Shown piece by piece: positions 16,585 to 25,310 of a DNA stretch of 64,000 bases (its first letter is position 1; every line of letters begins with the position of its first letter). Origin of the DNA: MedAcidi-G1 sp000817085 (lineage in GTDB: Bacteria; Actinomycetota; Acidimicrobiia; Acidimicrobiales; MedAcidi-G1); the NCBI GenBank assembly GCA_045568635.1, contig JBJLAO010000003.1:696584-760583 (forward strand), written 5' to 3'. The notes beneath the pieces are model-generated. The model was not told the origin of the DNA. It made no database searches and saw only the letters and a list, made by a program, of their open reading frames with translations. The position numbers and the translations under genes are program-made.

Positions 16585-17553
16585 TTAACTGCCACTATTT
16601 TTTAGGTCTGCCATTTTTCTAAAAAGTTCAATTGGAGATTGAATGGTTTCATCTTCCTCAATTTCTCTGAAAATCGAATGAACATTCACTGCTATACGTT
16701 CCCATTCACTCCACTCCTTAAAACTACCTAGATCAATCTCGGCTATCACTTCAGTCGCTGTTTGGCCGGAAGCGTGACGTTCTCGACATTCCTTATCTAC
16801 AAAAGTTAGGTAATCGCGAACAGCAGTTACTCCCGCGGTGTCAGTTAAGGGACCATGACCCGGGATAATTATTTCAGCTTCTAATCCCAGAATGCGATCA
16901 CACGCATCGATCCAGTTGGACACAGGACCGTCCCAGATTATTGGGGTTCCATTGATAAAAAGAATGTCACCACAGAAAACGGTCGCAGCATCTGGTAGGT
17001 ATACAAGTAAATCCCCAGAGGTGTGAGCAGGTCCAACTTCTATTAGTTCCACTGTCCGACCACCAACATCTAGTTGCAACTCGCCGCTGAAAGTCCGATC
17101 AGGTGGAGGTAATTCAACGTCGCAAAACTCGAATGACCCAAAAGCATCTTGTATATAAGAGTTAGTTACTTCACCGAGGTCTATTTGCATGAGTGCTTCT
17201 AAAGCAGAGGGTGGAATCGCTTCCATTTCAGCTGCCGCTGCATTAGTAGTAATGATTTGAGCTCCGTTATCACCTCCAATCAGACTGTTTCCATAGCAAT
17301 GGTCACCGTTTGCGTGGGTGTTAACCAAAACGTTTATGGGATGTGCTGAAGTGACTGAAGACATCGAATCAAGCATGTTTTGAGTAAGTTTCAAATCAAA
17401 AAGAGTATCTACTAGCAAAGATGACCATTCTGAGGCGATAAGTCCGGCGTTACTCCAACCCCAGCCGCCATCAGGTTGCAAATATGCGAAAACATTGTCA
17501 GCTACCTCATGGAGACCGTTCGTGTAGGAAATGTTATGCAGCTCTTTGTTCAC
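16585..17553 (-). CDS. MBL-fold metallo-hydrolase with HxNxDH variant motif
   Basis: A 322-residue metallo-beta-lactamase-fold protein. Motif 1, usually HxHxDH, reads His80-Ala-Asn82-Gly-Asp84-His85 in NTHANGDHCYGN, so one ligand is Asn. The third ligand region GPAHTSGDLLVY, the CGDILF strand with its bridging Asp, and the final IPGHGPLT are conserved. This variant is common in one group of uncharacterised actinobacterial MBL proteins, so it may be functional rather than degenerate. The substrate is unknown. The C-terminal 60 residues are helical and acidic. Confidence 0.82.
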   Translation of the reverse strand: MNKELHNISYTNGLHEVADNVFAYLQPDGGWGWSNAGLIASEWSSLLVDTLFDLKLTQNMLDSMSSVTSAHPINVLVNTHANGDHCYGNSLIGGDNGAQIITTNAAAAEMEAIPPSALEALMQIDLGEVTNSYIQDAFGSFEFCDVELPPPDRTFSGELQLDVGGRTVELIEVGPAHTSGDLLVYLPDAATVFCGDILFINGTPIIWDGPVSNWIDACDRILGLEAEIIIPGHGPLTDTAGVTAVRDYLTFVDKECRERHASGQTATEVIAEIDLGSFKEWSEWERIAVNVHSIFREIEEDETIQSPIELFRKMADLKNSGS

Positions 17554-17593
17554 AAACTAACTTTAGGCTAACCAGTATTTAAGTAGCGTTATG

Positions 17594-20302
17594 TTAGTTA
17601 TGAGAAATAGCATCCAGAACATTTAGACGTGAAGCTCTGAACGCAGGGAGGATGGAAGCTAAAATTCCAAACAAACCTGAGATCAGCATGTATCGCAACA
17701 GTGAGCCAAAAGGTATCGAGAGAATATTTACAAAATCATCAGGTATTGCTGCTGTAGCAGCCACACCAAAGAACACTCCTATAGAGACACCAAGAAGCCC
17801 ACCAAATAAAGCGATTATGACGGCTTCCCAACGAACCATTCTTCTCATCTGACGTCTTGTCATTCCTACAGCTCTCAACAGTCCAAGCTCGCGAGTTTGT
17901 TCATAAACAGACAGTGCCAGAGTATTGGTTATACCCAATACGGCTATTAGTAATGAAAGAGCAAGAAAGGTAGTAATAACACTCAAAACTTGATCTAACT
18001 GTTGTTCGATTCCTTCGCGGTATTCAGCCCGATTATCGACCGAGAGTTGTGGGTACTCTTGGGTGTATCTTTCAACAGACGCTCTAGCCAATTCTGGATC
18101 AGCTTCGGGGTTAAACAAAATACTAAGAAAACTGTCTTGCGATTGAGGTAAATAACGGTCAAAAGTTTTTATATCGATAACCCAGTTGCCCAACATGGCA
18201 TCGTTTGCGAAAATTGCTGCTGTCGTTAGAGCTACTTTGTTATTTCCCGGGAAGGTCACATAGATGGGGTCACCTACTTTTAAACCTTTTTCTGCGGCAG
18301 GGTCTTCATGAATAAGAATTGTCCCTACAGATGTTGCCGCAGCGGGGTTTTTAGGAGAACCTCGAATTATCTCTAGGTCCATATGTGACTCCATTAGTGC
18401 AAAGTCGGTACTAGACACGTCCTTCAAATCGCCATCCACCCCTAGGGCGTCAAAAGTCCACCTGTATGAGACAACAGAATCAATCAGATCTGGACGATCA
18501 TTACTTAGTTCTCTGAGCTCATCTCCCAAGTCGCTTGAAAACCCTTGAAAATCTCCACCAAATCCATCCGCTGAAACAACTAGATCCATAGAAGTACTGT
18601 CCTCTATGAGATCAATAAAAGTTGCTTTCAATGAGCTGCTTACTACTGCGGCAAGACTTACGAGCGCTAGTCCGATTGTAAGGGCAGCAGCTGTTGCGGC
18701 TGTGCGCCTTGGTCTACGCGCAGCATTTTCTCGAGCAAGCCGTCCAGGAATTTTGAATAAACGCTGTATAGGTTTTCCAAAAAAATTTGCTACCGGTTTG
18801 GTAGCGATGGGGCTAAGCATATAAACCCCACCAAAGCTAGAAATAGCGCCAGTACCCAAAAGCCATAGAATTCCTTTTGTTCCTATTTCTAAAGTCATCC
18901 CCAAAATTAATTCAGCGATACCAATCAAAGTGACAGCACCACCTATTAACAGCCTTCTTCTGAGACTTGTCGGAGTGAAACCTGTTTCTTCACGCATAGC
19001 GGCAATTGGGGCTATAGAGCGTGTTCGCCTTGCAGGTAGTATCGAGGAAAGCACAGTTGCGCCGATACTTACACAAGCTGCCACAATAATTGTTCTGGAT
19101 TTCATAGGTAACACACCTGGAAGGGCTCCAAAACCTACTGATTCGAGCAATTCTCGTAAGCCAAGAGCAAGCAGGTAACCGATTCCTAAACCTACTGCAG
19201 TTGCTGTTATGCCGATTATTACTGCTTCCAAAATAACTGATCGGAAAACTTGACGTGTAGTTGCTCCTAGTGCACGTAGAAGTGCCAATTCTCTTACACG
19301 TTGACCCAGAACAATTGAGAAGGTGTTATTAATTATGAAAGCACTAACAATTACCGCAATAATTGCAAAAGCTAATAGAACACCAGAAAGGATATTTAGA
19401 AAGGAGTTGAAATCATCTCGTTGTTCCTCAATTAGGGTGTCTTTGTCAACAACCTCGAGTTGAATATTTCCAAAGAAATCTAAAGCATTTTTTTGTTCTT
19501 CAGGCAGTACAGACATTGCGGCAAGAAAATCTTTTGCAAACAAATCCAAGCGGTTCTGAATGCTAGCGGCGACTTTTTCGTGATCAGATCCTGGGGTGAT
19601 AGCCACGTTTAGGTAATCGTAAGTCCCCTCATAATCCAGAAAAGTATGCGAAGTTTGTTCTTCGAAAACTGCAAGTGTTGCTCCAAAATTTTTATTTTCT
19701 GTAGGTGATCTCCAGTTAGCAATACCTGTGAGAGTAAAAAGACGGTTACCTATTGGACCGCTAACTTTATATATTTCACCAATTTCAAAATCAAAATCTT
19801 CAGCAGTTTTCTTATCGACAATGAATTCGCCCAAGGTTTCAGGGTCTTTAATATCTCCTGTCCATTCGGGGGGTCTGCCCTCGTAGACAAAAAATTCCTG
19901 TAAAGGGCCCGAACCGGTAAAGTAGTTCATTCCAAACTGGGGAGCGCCCCGAGTTTTAGTGGCTTTAGGGTTCCCATCATCGTCGGTCACTATTGGAATC
20001 ACATTCCAAGCCATGATTTGGCCGCTCACAGCCTCTACTCCAGGAATGTCGTTCGTTACTACTTCAAGTAATTCTTCAGGAATTGGTAGTCGATTAAATC
20101 TCTCTCCGTCTTGTATGGAAGCACGGACATTAAAATCAACATCTCCTATTATGTCAACTGAAAGTTCATCAAAAGAGCTACGGAGTTTGTCAGTTAGGAC
20201 AAAAGACGTGGACATGAAGGCAACACCTAGAACAACAGCAAAGGTAGTCAGCGCATAGCGGAGCTTCCTGCCGCGAATATTTCGGAGAGTAAGCCCAAAC
20301 AT
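17594..20302 (-). CDS. FtsX/MacB-type ABC transporter permease
   Basis: A 902-residue permease with an N-terminal anchor helix, a large extracellular domain (about residues 40-290), a first FtsX core of three helices (about 300-440), a second long periplasmic-side domain, and a second FtsX core near the C-terminus. The repeats ELALLRALGATTRQVFRSV and ELGLLRAVGMTRRQMRRMV are the paired cytoplasmic coupling motifs of this family. Type VII ABC proteins export lipids, peptides or lipoproteins, or drive enzymes outside the membrane. It starts three bases after its ATPase gene. Confidence 0.9.
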   Translation of the reverse strand: MFGLTLRNIRGRKLRYALTTFAVVLGVAFMSTSFVLTDKLRSSFDELSVDIIGDVDFNVRASIQDGERFNRLPIPEELLEVVTNDIPGVEAVSGQIMAWNVIPIVTDDDGNPKATKTRGAPQFGMNYFTGSGPLQEFFVYEGRPPEWTGDIKDPETLGEFIVDKKTAEDFDFEIGEIYKVSGPIGNRLFTLTGIANWRSPTENKNFGATLAVFEEQTSHTFLDYEGTYDYLNVAITPGSDHEKVAASIQNRLDLFAKDFLAAMSVLPEEQKNALDFFGNIQLEVVDKDTLIEEQRDDFNSFLNILSGVLLAFAIIAVIVSAFIINNTFSIVLGQRVRELALLRALGATTRQVFRSVILEAVIIGITATAVGLGIGYLLALGLRELLESVGFGALPGVLPMKSRTIIVAACVSIGATVLSSILPARRTRSIAPIAAMREETGFTPTSLRRRLLIGGAVTLIGIAELILGMTLEIGTKGILWLLGTGAISSFGGVYMLSPIATKPVANFFGKPIQRLFKIPGRLARENAARRPRRTAATAAALTIGLALVSLAAVVSSSLKATFIDLIEDSTSMDLVVSADGFGGDFQGFSSDLGDELRELSNDRPDLIDSVVSYRWTFDALGVDGDLKDVSSTDFALMESHMDLEIIRGSPKNPAAATSVGTILIHEDPAAEKGLKVGDPIYVTFPGNNKVALTTAAIFANDAMLGNWVIDIKTFDRYLPQSQDSFLSILFNPEADPELARASVERYTQEYPQLSVDNRAEYREGIEQQLDQVLSVITTFLALSLLIAVLGITNTLALSVYEQTRELGLLRAVGMTRRQMRRMVRWEAVIIALFGGLLGVSIGVFFGVAATAAIPDDFVNILSIPFGSLLRYMLISGLFGILASILPAFRASRLNVLDAISHN

Positions 20303-20305
20303 GGA

Positions 20306-21046
20306 TCAGTTAGAAAAATTCTTTATATTGTCCAGAATTTGATCGGCGGTTGGATCCGTCATTTCATCGACAATTTTCCCATCACCTAAAAAAAGCACTC
20401 TATGAGCACGCGCAGCAGCTTGAGCATCGTGAGTCACCATAACCATTGTTTGATCGAGCTCTTCAACCGCACGTCTAAGAAAATCAAGCACTTCATCACC
20501 AGTTTTAGAGTCAAGATTTCCGGTTGGTTCATCAGCAAAAACTATTTCAGGTTTTGAAACGAGAGCTCTCGCAACAGCTACTCGCTGTTGCTGGCCTCCA
20601 GACAATTCGTCCGGTCGGTGTTTTAAACGGTCAGCAATCCCCACTGCCTGTACGACCTGATCCATCCATTCATTGTCAGGTTTTGCTCCAGCAAGGTCTA
20701 GAGGAAGAGTTGTATTTTCCTTTGCAGTTAAAGTAGGTAGAAGATTGAACGCCTGGAATACGAAACCAACTTTGTTTCTTCTTAGAAGCGTCAAATCTTT
20801 ATCAGAAAGGCTCCCAAGTTCTGTTTCTCCGATATGAACCGTTCCTGAAGTTAAATCATCAAGACCGGCTGAACAATGCATGAGAGTTGATTTTCCAGAT
20901 CCGGAAGGCCCCATGATCGCAGTAAATTTGCCTTTTTCGAATTCGACAGTTACATCATCAAGAGCGCGCACCTCAGTTTCATCTGAACCATAAATTTTGC
21001 TTCCATTAGTGACACGCGCCGCCGCTTTTGAATTGTCTATAGTCAT
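20306..21046 (-). CDS. ABC transporter ATP-binding protein (LolD/MacB type)
   Basis: A 246-residue ATPase that powers the adjacent FtsX-like permease. Walker A is GPSGSGKST, the Q-loop lies in GFVFQAFNLLPTLTAKEN, the signature is LSGGQQQRVAVARAL, Walker B is EIVFADEPTGNLDS and the H-loop is MVTHD. The open frame extends 74 residues upstream, but that part is not family-like; the ATG at MTIDNSK gives a normal length. The start region overlaps the divergent acetyltransferase frame, so the two genes share a very compact promoter. Confidence 0.93.
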   Translation of the reverse strand: MTIDNSKAAARVTNGSKIYGSDETEVRALDDVTVEFEKGKFTAIMGPSGSGKSTLMHCSAGLDDLTSGTVHIGETELGSLSDKDLTLLRRNKVGFVFQAFNLLPTLTAKENTTLPLDLAGAKPDNEWMDQVVQAVGIADRLKHRPDELSGGQQQRVAVARALVSKPEIVFADEPTGNLDSKTGDEVLDFLRRAVEELDQTMVMVTHDAQAAARAHRVLFLGDGKIVDEMTDPTADQILDNIKNFSN

Positions 21047-21080
21047 GCATGAAGGATACGTTCTTATTAAGGAAATTATT

Positions 21081-21593
21081 GTGGACAGTGACTTAATTGA
21101 CAATCTAAGAAATTTCGTTGAAGGTGACCTTGAAGCCGTGCTTGCTCTCAATAACGCGGCTGCGCCCGCAGTGAATAATTTGACCTCTTCAGATTTGGAA
21201 TGGTTTGCAGAAGTGTCGCATCTTTTCTTAGTTTCAGAAAGAAAAGTGAACGAAAAAATACAAATCACAGGATTTTTAATTGGCTTGAAAGGTCCCGGTG
21301 TTGATTATCAAAGCATTAACTACAGCTGGTTCACAAGTAGGTACGAAAGTTTCCTGTATGTCGACCGTGTAGTCGTAGATGTGTCCTCTTGGAGTCAGGG
21401 AAACGGACGTCGCTTTTACGAAGCACTTGCCGGTTCGGGTTCAAATCAACCGGTGATGTGTGCGGAAGTGAATATAAAACCTCGGAATGAACGCTCTCTA
21501 AGATTTCACGAAAAATTTGGATTTATACCTGTAGGAGAACAAGACACTGAGGGTGGGTCTAAGAGAGTCCAGTTAATGGAATACAAGATTTAA
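21081..21593 (+). CDS. GNAT-family N-acetyltransferase
   Basis: A 170-residue acetyltransferase fold. The core strand FLYVDRVVVD leads into the acetyl-CoA loop SWSQGNGRRFYEAL (a Q/RxxGxG/A variant), and NERSLRFHEKFGFIPVG near the end is the usual C-terminal GNAT motif. The GTG chosen sits about eight bases after AAGGA and gives MDSDLIDNLRNF; earlier in-frame starts at 20997 or 21045 would run into the divergent ATPase gene. Its stop overlaps the stop of the zinc-ribbon gene on the other strand. The substrate is unknown. Confidence 0.82.
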   Translation: MDSDLIDNLRNFVEGDLEAVLALNNAAAPAVNNLTSSDLEWFAEVSHLFLVSERKVNEKIQITGFLIGLKGPGVDYQSINYSWFTSRYESFLYVDRVVVDVSSWSQGNGRRFYEALAGSGSNQPVMCAEVNIKPRNERSLRFHEKFGFIPVGEQDTEGGSKRVQLMEYKI

Positions 21594-21769
21594 GCTGGTT
21601 CATCTCTTACCAAGGTCATTCCTAATGGTTGTTTACCCGGAGAACCACAGTGCCAACAGGCTTCCATAGGTATCCCTCGCCAGGTAACTTCACAGTGATG
21701 ACAGACAAGGGTCACCCTGTCTATCCAACTATCCCCACCTTCGTCACCCTCGATGGGTAATAACGCCAT
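21590..21769 (-). CDS. Small zinc-ribbon protein, 59 residues
   Basis: An unbroken 59-residue frame with two Cys pairs, CHHC at residues 23-26 and CWHCG at 38-42, spaced as a zinc ribbon (CxxC-11-CxxC). The start is ATG GCG TTA TTA. It fills the otherwise empty stretch between the acetyltransferase and cyclophilin genes and ends four bases inside the convergent acetyltransferase stop. The spacing and the lack of stops in a Cys-ordered frame argue for a real gene. Function unknown; a structural or nucleic-acid-binding role is possible. Confidence 0.72.
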   Translation of the reverse strand: MALLPIEGDEGGDSWIDRVTLVCHHCEVTWRGIPMEACWHCGSPGKQPLGMTLVRDEPA

Positions 21770-21873
21770 ACGCGCAAATTAACCAATTCACGCGCGTAGG
21801 GGTGTGATCCTCGCGATTAAGGCTTAACGTCGGGGTCTAAGACAGTTAAAAAAAACCCAAAAAAGGAATAACT

Positions 21874-22434
21874 ATGGATGAAAACATCCCAAATCCAGAT
21901 GGTTCGAGCGAGCGTCGAATCCAGTTTGATGCTCCTCCTCCAATGGTGATAGATCCGGAGTGCAACTACGTGGCTGAAATGGTTACAACAGCCGGAACGA
22001 TGAAAATTGCCCTTAATTCAAAACGCGCACCGGTAACAGTTAACAATTTTGTCTTCCTGGCAAGGTGGCATTATTACGATGGGATAATTTTTCATCGTGT
22101 GATTAGAGATTTTGTGATTCAAGGTGGTGACCCACAAGGCACGGGAATGGGTGGTCCTGGTTACCGGTTTGAAGACGAATTGCCTAACAGTGGTGAATAC
22201 CAGGTTGGTTCTCTAGCTATGGCTAATGCAGGACCCGACACTAACGGAAGCCAGTTTTTTGTAATAACAGGTCCTTCAGGAGTTCAGTTGCCACCGAGTT
22301 ACTCGTTGTTTGGTCAGGTAATAGACGGTTTAGAAGTTGCTGAAGCAATTCAGTCTTCGCCGACAGGCGCACAGGACAGACCTTCAGAAGATGTAGTCAT
22401 AGAATCTGTAACCATCTCAGAGGTTGAAGGCTAA
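21874..22434 (+). CDS. ppi: Cyclophilin-type peptidyl-prolyl cis-trans isomerase
   Basis: A 186-residue cyclophilin. FHRVIRDFVIQGGDPQGTG contains the catalytic Arg with Phe and Gln, and MANAGPDTNGSQFFV forms the rest of the proline-binding pocket. A short N-terminal extension (residues 1-30) is polar, and no signal peptide or lipobox is present, so it should be cytoplasmic. An AAAAAAGGAA site six bases before the ATG gives a strong ribosome-binding site. It is convergent with the MFS gene. Confidence 0.93.
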   Translation: MDENIPNPDGSSERRIQFDAPPPMVIDPECNYVAEMVTTAGTMKIALNSKRAPVTVNNFVFLARWHYYDGIIFHRVIRDFVIQGGDPQGTGMGGPGYRFEDELPNSGEYQVGSLAMANAGPDTNGSQFFVITGPSGVQLPPSYSLFGQVIDGLEVAEAIQSSPTGAQDRPSEDVVIESVTISEVEG

Positions 22435-22444
22435 ATTTTTTAAG

Positions 22445-23854
22445 TCAGTCAGCTGGTTCTTTCATTTTGGTTGCAAGGAATGCTGCCATTAGTGCAGTCA
22501 TTCCTGCAGCCAAATGAATAGCCATAAAGCGTGAACCACTGGTGCTCGTGCCTAGCATTGCTGTGGCAAGAGTGATTCCTATAGTCCCTCCGACCATCTG
22601 AAGCATATTTAAAGAACCTCCGGCAACTCCAAGATCCTGATCTCCTGCAGCTGAGGTGGCAGCATTAGCGATTGTTGCCCGAATATAACCACTGCCAGCA
22701 CCAGCTAATCCTGCTCCAAGAATGAATATGAGTAACCATTTTTGTTGTGCCCCTATACCTGCTATCAGCATTGCTATAGCGAAAACGAGACTGCCGGTTA
22801 TTGAAATACGTCTAGCTCCTTTGTCTAAATCATGGTTGCCACCAAGTCTCGCAGCAACAGCAAATGCCAGGGGCCGAGGGAGCATGAGAAGACCGATAAC
22901 AGTTGGTCTAAAACCCCAACGGCGTTCCAAAAGGAAAGGAGCGATAATCATCGCGCCCATGTACGCGGCTTGGAGTACGGCTTGGACGGCAATTGGGGTG
23001 GTGAAGTCTGATTTAGCCATTAAGTCTGGGGGGAGCAGCGGCATTTTTGTTCGATTTTCGATGGTTCTAAAAGCCAAAAGTGCCAATGGGGAAATCACAA
23101 CTGCGGAAATCACGACCGGATGCTCCCAACCCCATACGATTCCTCTATTAACAGCAATTAAAATACCTCCTACCCCTATACCGAGGGTGAGAGCGCCTGG
23201 AATATCGAAACTGACATCAGATTGTTTTTCAGTTTCGGGAAGAGTTCTAGCTCCAATTAAAAGAGCGGCAATAACAAGTAAACCCTGAACAACGAAAAGT
23301 GTTCTCCAGCCCAACCATTCGATTAAAGGCCCCCCTGTTACAACTCCAATAGCTGGAGATACTGCAACTACAGCCATCCACAGTCCTAGTGCTTTCGAGC
23401 GTTCTTTTCGTCCGTAAACCGACAGGATGATTGCCATAGCAGAAGGTCCTGCTGCAGCGGTCGCCGCTTGGGCTAAAGTTCGCATGAAAATCAAAGAACC
23501 AACATTCCACGACAAGGCGGTTAGAAGAGCTAAAACTCCGCCTAGTAAAAAACTTCCTAGGTATGTTCGTCTGTGTCCGTGTAAATCTCCCAACTTTCCC
23601 GCAATTGGAGTTATAACAGCAAAAGCCAACAAGGGTGCTGCTAGAACCCAAGTCACCGAGTCATCGGATGTGCCAAGATCCTGTGCGACGCGAGGTAAAG
23701 ATGCTGAAAGAACAGTTACGGGATAGCTACTAGTTGCTGTCCCGAAAAGTGCTGAAAATAGAACGACTTTTGGATAGTCAGGACGTTTAGAGAGTTTTTT
23801 TCGATTAGATGCCCAAAGTCCAGATGGCAACTGGCAATTTTTTTCTTCGTTCAT
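22445..23854 (-). CDS. MFS transporter, EmrB/QacA-like (DHA2 type)
   Basis: A 469-residue membrane protein with about 14 predicted helices. ASLPRVAQDLG in the first loop and the motif-A sequence GKLGDLHGHRRTYLG after helix 2 are typical of DHA2 proton-driven drug exporters; the motif C-like stretch SPAIGVVTGGPLIEWLGWR follows in helix 5. It begins five bases after the HAD phosphatase stop on the same strand, so they may be co-transcribed. The transported compound is unknown. Confidence 0.88.
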   Translation of the reverse strand: MNEEKNCQLPSGLWASNRKKLSKRPDYPKVVLFSALFGTATSSYPVTVLSASLPRVAQDLGTSDDSVTWVLAAPLLAFAVITPIAGKLGDLHGHRRTYLGSFLLGGVLALLTALSWNVGSLIFMRTLAQAATAAAGPSAMAIILSVYGRKERSKALGLWMAVVAVSPAIGVVTGGPLIEWLGWRTLFVVQGLLVIAALLIGARTLPETEKQSDVSFDIPGALTLGIGVGGILIAVNRGIVWGWEHPVVISAVVISPLALLAFRTIENRTKMPLLPPDLMAKSDFTTPIAVQAVLQAAYMGAMIIAPFLLERRWGFRPTVIGLLMLPRPLAFAVAARLGGNHDLDKGARRISITGSLVFAIAMLIAGIGAQQKWLLIFILGAGLAGAGSGYIRATIANAATSAAGDQDLGVAGGSLNMLQMVGGTIGITLATAMLGTSTSGSRFMAIHLAAGMTALMAAFLATKMKEPAD

Positions 23855-23859
23855 AGGTC

Positions 23860-24591
23860 CTAGTCATTCCAGCCTGACAGAATTTTTGGTACTTCACTTA
23901 TGCTTTGTGCAACAGGAAAAGAAACGTTCTCTAATTCTTTCGAATCAGGAATCTCAAGTTCCCATGTCGTGTGATGGGGGACATGAATAGCTTTCGCTCC
24001 GATGTTTAAAACTGGAAGAACGTCAGAACTGACTGAGTTTCCTATCATCACGAACATCTCAGGTTTAATTCCATAACGATTTAAGAGCATTTCGTATATT
24101 TCTGGATCTTTTTCACCCACAACTTCGATGTTCCAAAAGAAATCAGTAAGTCCACTTTTTTTGATTTTTGCTCTTTGATGTAGCACATCGCCTTTAGTGA
24201 CTAGTAGTAGATAGTAGCTATCAGATAGGTCACTTAGGGTTTCTTCAACATCTGGAAGCAATTCAATTGGAGCGTCTATAAGTTCGTCTCCCCATGAAAT
24301 AATCTGTACGATCTCTTTCGTTTCTATTTCACCGTCCGAAATTTGAATGGCTGTAGTAATCATTGACTTAACAAAACTTGTAACTCCGTAACCATATTTA
24401 GGGATAGAGACTCTTTCATTTTGTAACAGAATGTTGTTTGTCTCATGTGCCTCACTCCAAGGAGACATCAGTTCAAAGAAGCGATCTTGAATCTTGTAGA
24501 ACCAGGCTTCGTTTTCCCATAGGGTGTCGTCCGCGTCGATACCCAAAACAAAGGAGTTATAAAATTTGTTGTGGTTTTCTTGATTTAACAT
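23860..24591 (-). CDS. HAD-superfamily hydrolase
   Basis: A 243-residue HAD phosphatase. Motif I is GIDADDTLWENE with the Asp nucleophile and the acid-base Asp two residues later; motif II is LLLVTKGD with Thr; a Lys in KIKKSG follows, and motif IV is MIGNSVSSDVLP. The inserted helical cap between motifs I and II marks subclass I. Several bacterial relatives act on small phosphorylated metabolites. It is first in a two-gene unit with the MFS transporter and divergent from the DUF3499-like gene. Confidence 0.85.
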   Translation of the reverse strand: MLNQENHNKFYNSFVLGIDADDTLWENEAWFYKIQDRFFELMSPWSEAHETNNILLQNERVSIPKYGYGVTSFVKSMITTAIQISDGEIETKEIVQIISWGDELIDAPIELLPDVEETLSDLSDSYYLLLVTKGDVLHQRAKIKKSGLTDFFWNIEVVGEKDPEIYEMLLNRYGIKPEMFVMIGNSVSSDVLPVLNIGAKAIHVPHHTTWELEIPDSKELENVSFPVAQSISEVPKILSGWND

Positions 24592-24665
24592 AAATTTAGT
24601 CAGAACTTTAGGAAGTATTTAGAGTGTCCCCGACAGGAGTCTCCCGCGGTACTAACTTTGAGTCT

Positions 24666-25232
24666 ATGCGGTACCTATGTATGCGTTCGGCCTGTTCAGG
24701 AAAAGCTGTCTATTTGGTTGAAATGGATGTCAAGGGAACTTCTTTTATTATTCGTGACCTTGACGAAGTGGAAGGGCCTGGACAGGTTGTGCTTTGCGAA
24801 GTTCATGTCGGGCGTTTGAAAGCTCCCAAAGGGTGGGATCTGATCGACGAGCGCAACAGAGGGAATTTGGTTCAGTTCCCTGAAGATAGAGAAAATAGGC
24901 CAAAACGTCGTAAAAAGGGAATGCTTTCAGGGTTTAAGAGGGAAAGTTCTGATGAGGTTGTGAGACCTATTGGAGAGGCGCTTCATCCTTTGGAAACTGA
25001 AGACTCATCTCAAGCTCCTTCACCTGAAAAAACGCCGTTATTAGCTCGTGCTTTCACGGGTTTGAGTAAGCATCCTTCGTTACCTCAAAGCGAGTCTGTT
25101 GATGAATCGGATCAACAAGACATTTTTGACGAAGAAGACTGGGATCAAAGAGATGTTTCAGAGGTTGACGAAGAACGTCGAGATGGTGATCAAATGGATT
25201 TTGATTCCATTGATTTGGAACCGATTGCTTAG
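24666..25232 (+). CDS. DUF3499-like protein with Cys pair and acidic tail
   Basis: A 188-residue protein. The first 65 residues resemble the actinobacterial DUF3499 family: Cys residues in MRYLCMRSACSGKA, then VLCEVHVGRLKAPKGWDLID, which matches the conserved Cys...H...RLxxPxGW end of that domain. This could be a zinc site. The remaining 120 residues are low-complexity, charged and probably disordered (many Asp, Glu and Ser). The in-frame start at 24624 was rejected because family members begin at the Met just before the first Cys. Function unknown. Confidence 0.68.
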   Translation: MRYLCMRSACSGKAVYLVEMDVKGTSFIIRDLDEVEGPGQVVLCEVHVGRLKAPKGWDLIDERNRGNLVQFPEDRENRPKRRKKGMLSGFKRESSDEVVRPIGEALHPLETEDSSQAPSPEKTPLLARAFTGLSKHPSLPQSESVDESDQQDIFDEEDWDQRDVSEVDEERRDGDQMDFDSIDLEPIA

Positions 25233-25310
25233 TTTTTAGCGCCATAAACCCTTAACCCATTGGTAGGTTGAAGCCGATTATTTATTTTCTGCGAGACTTA
25301 TGGAGGAACA

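Noticed and set aside
20997..21080. Longer N-terminus for the acetyltransferase
   Set aside because: It would overlap the start of the divergent ABC ATPase gene; the GTG after AAGGA gives a family-like start.
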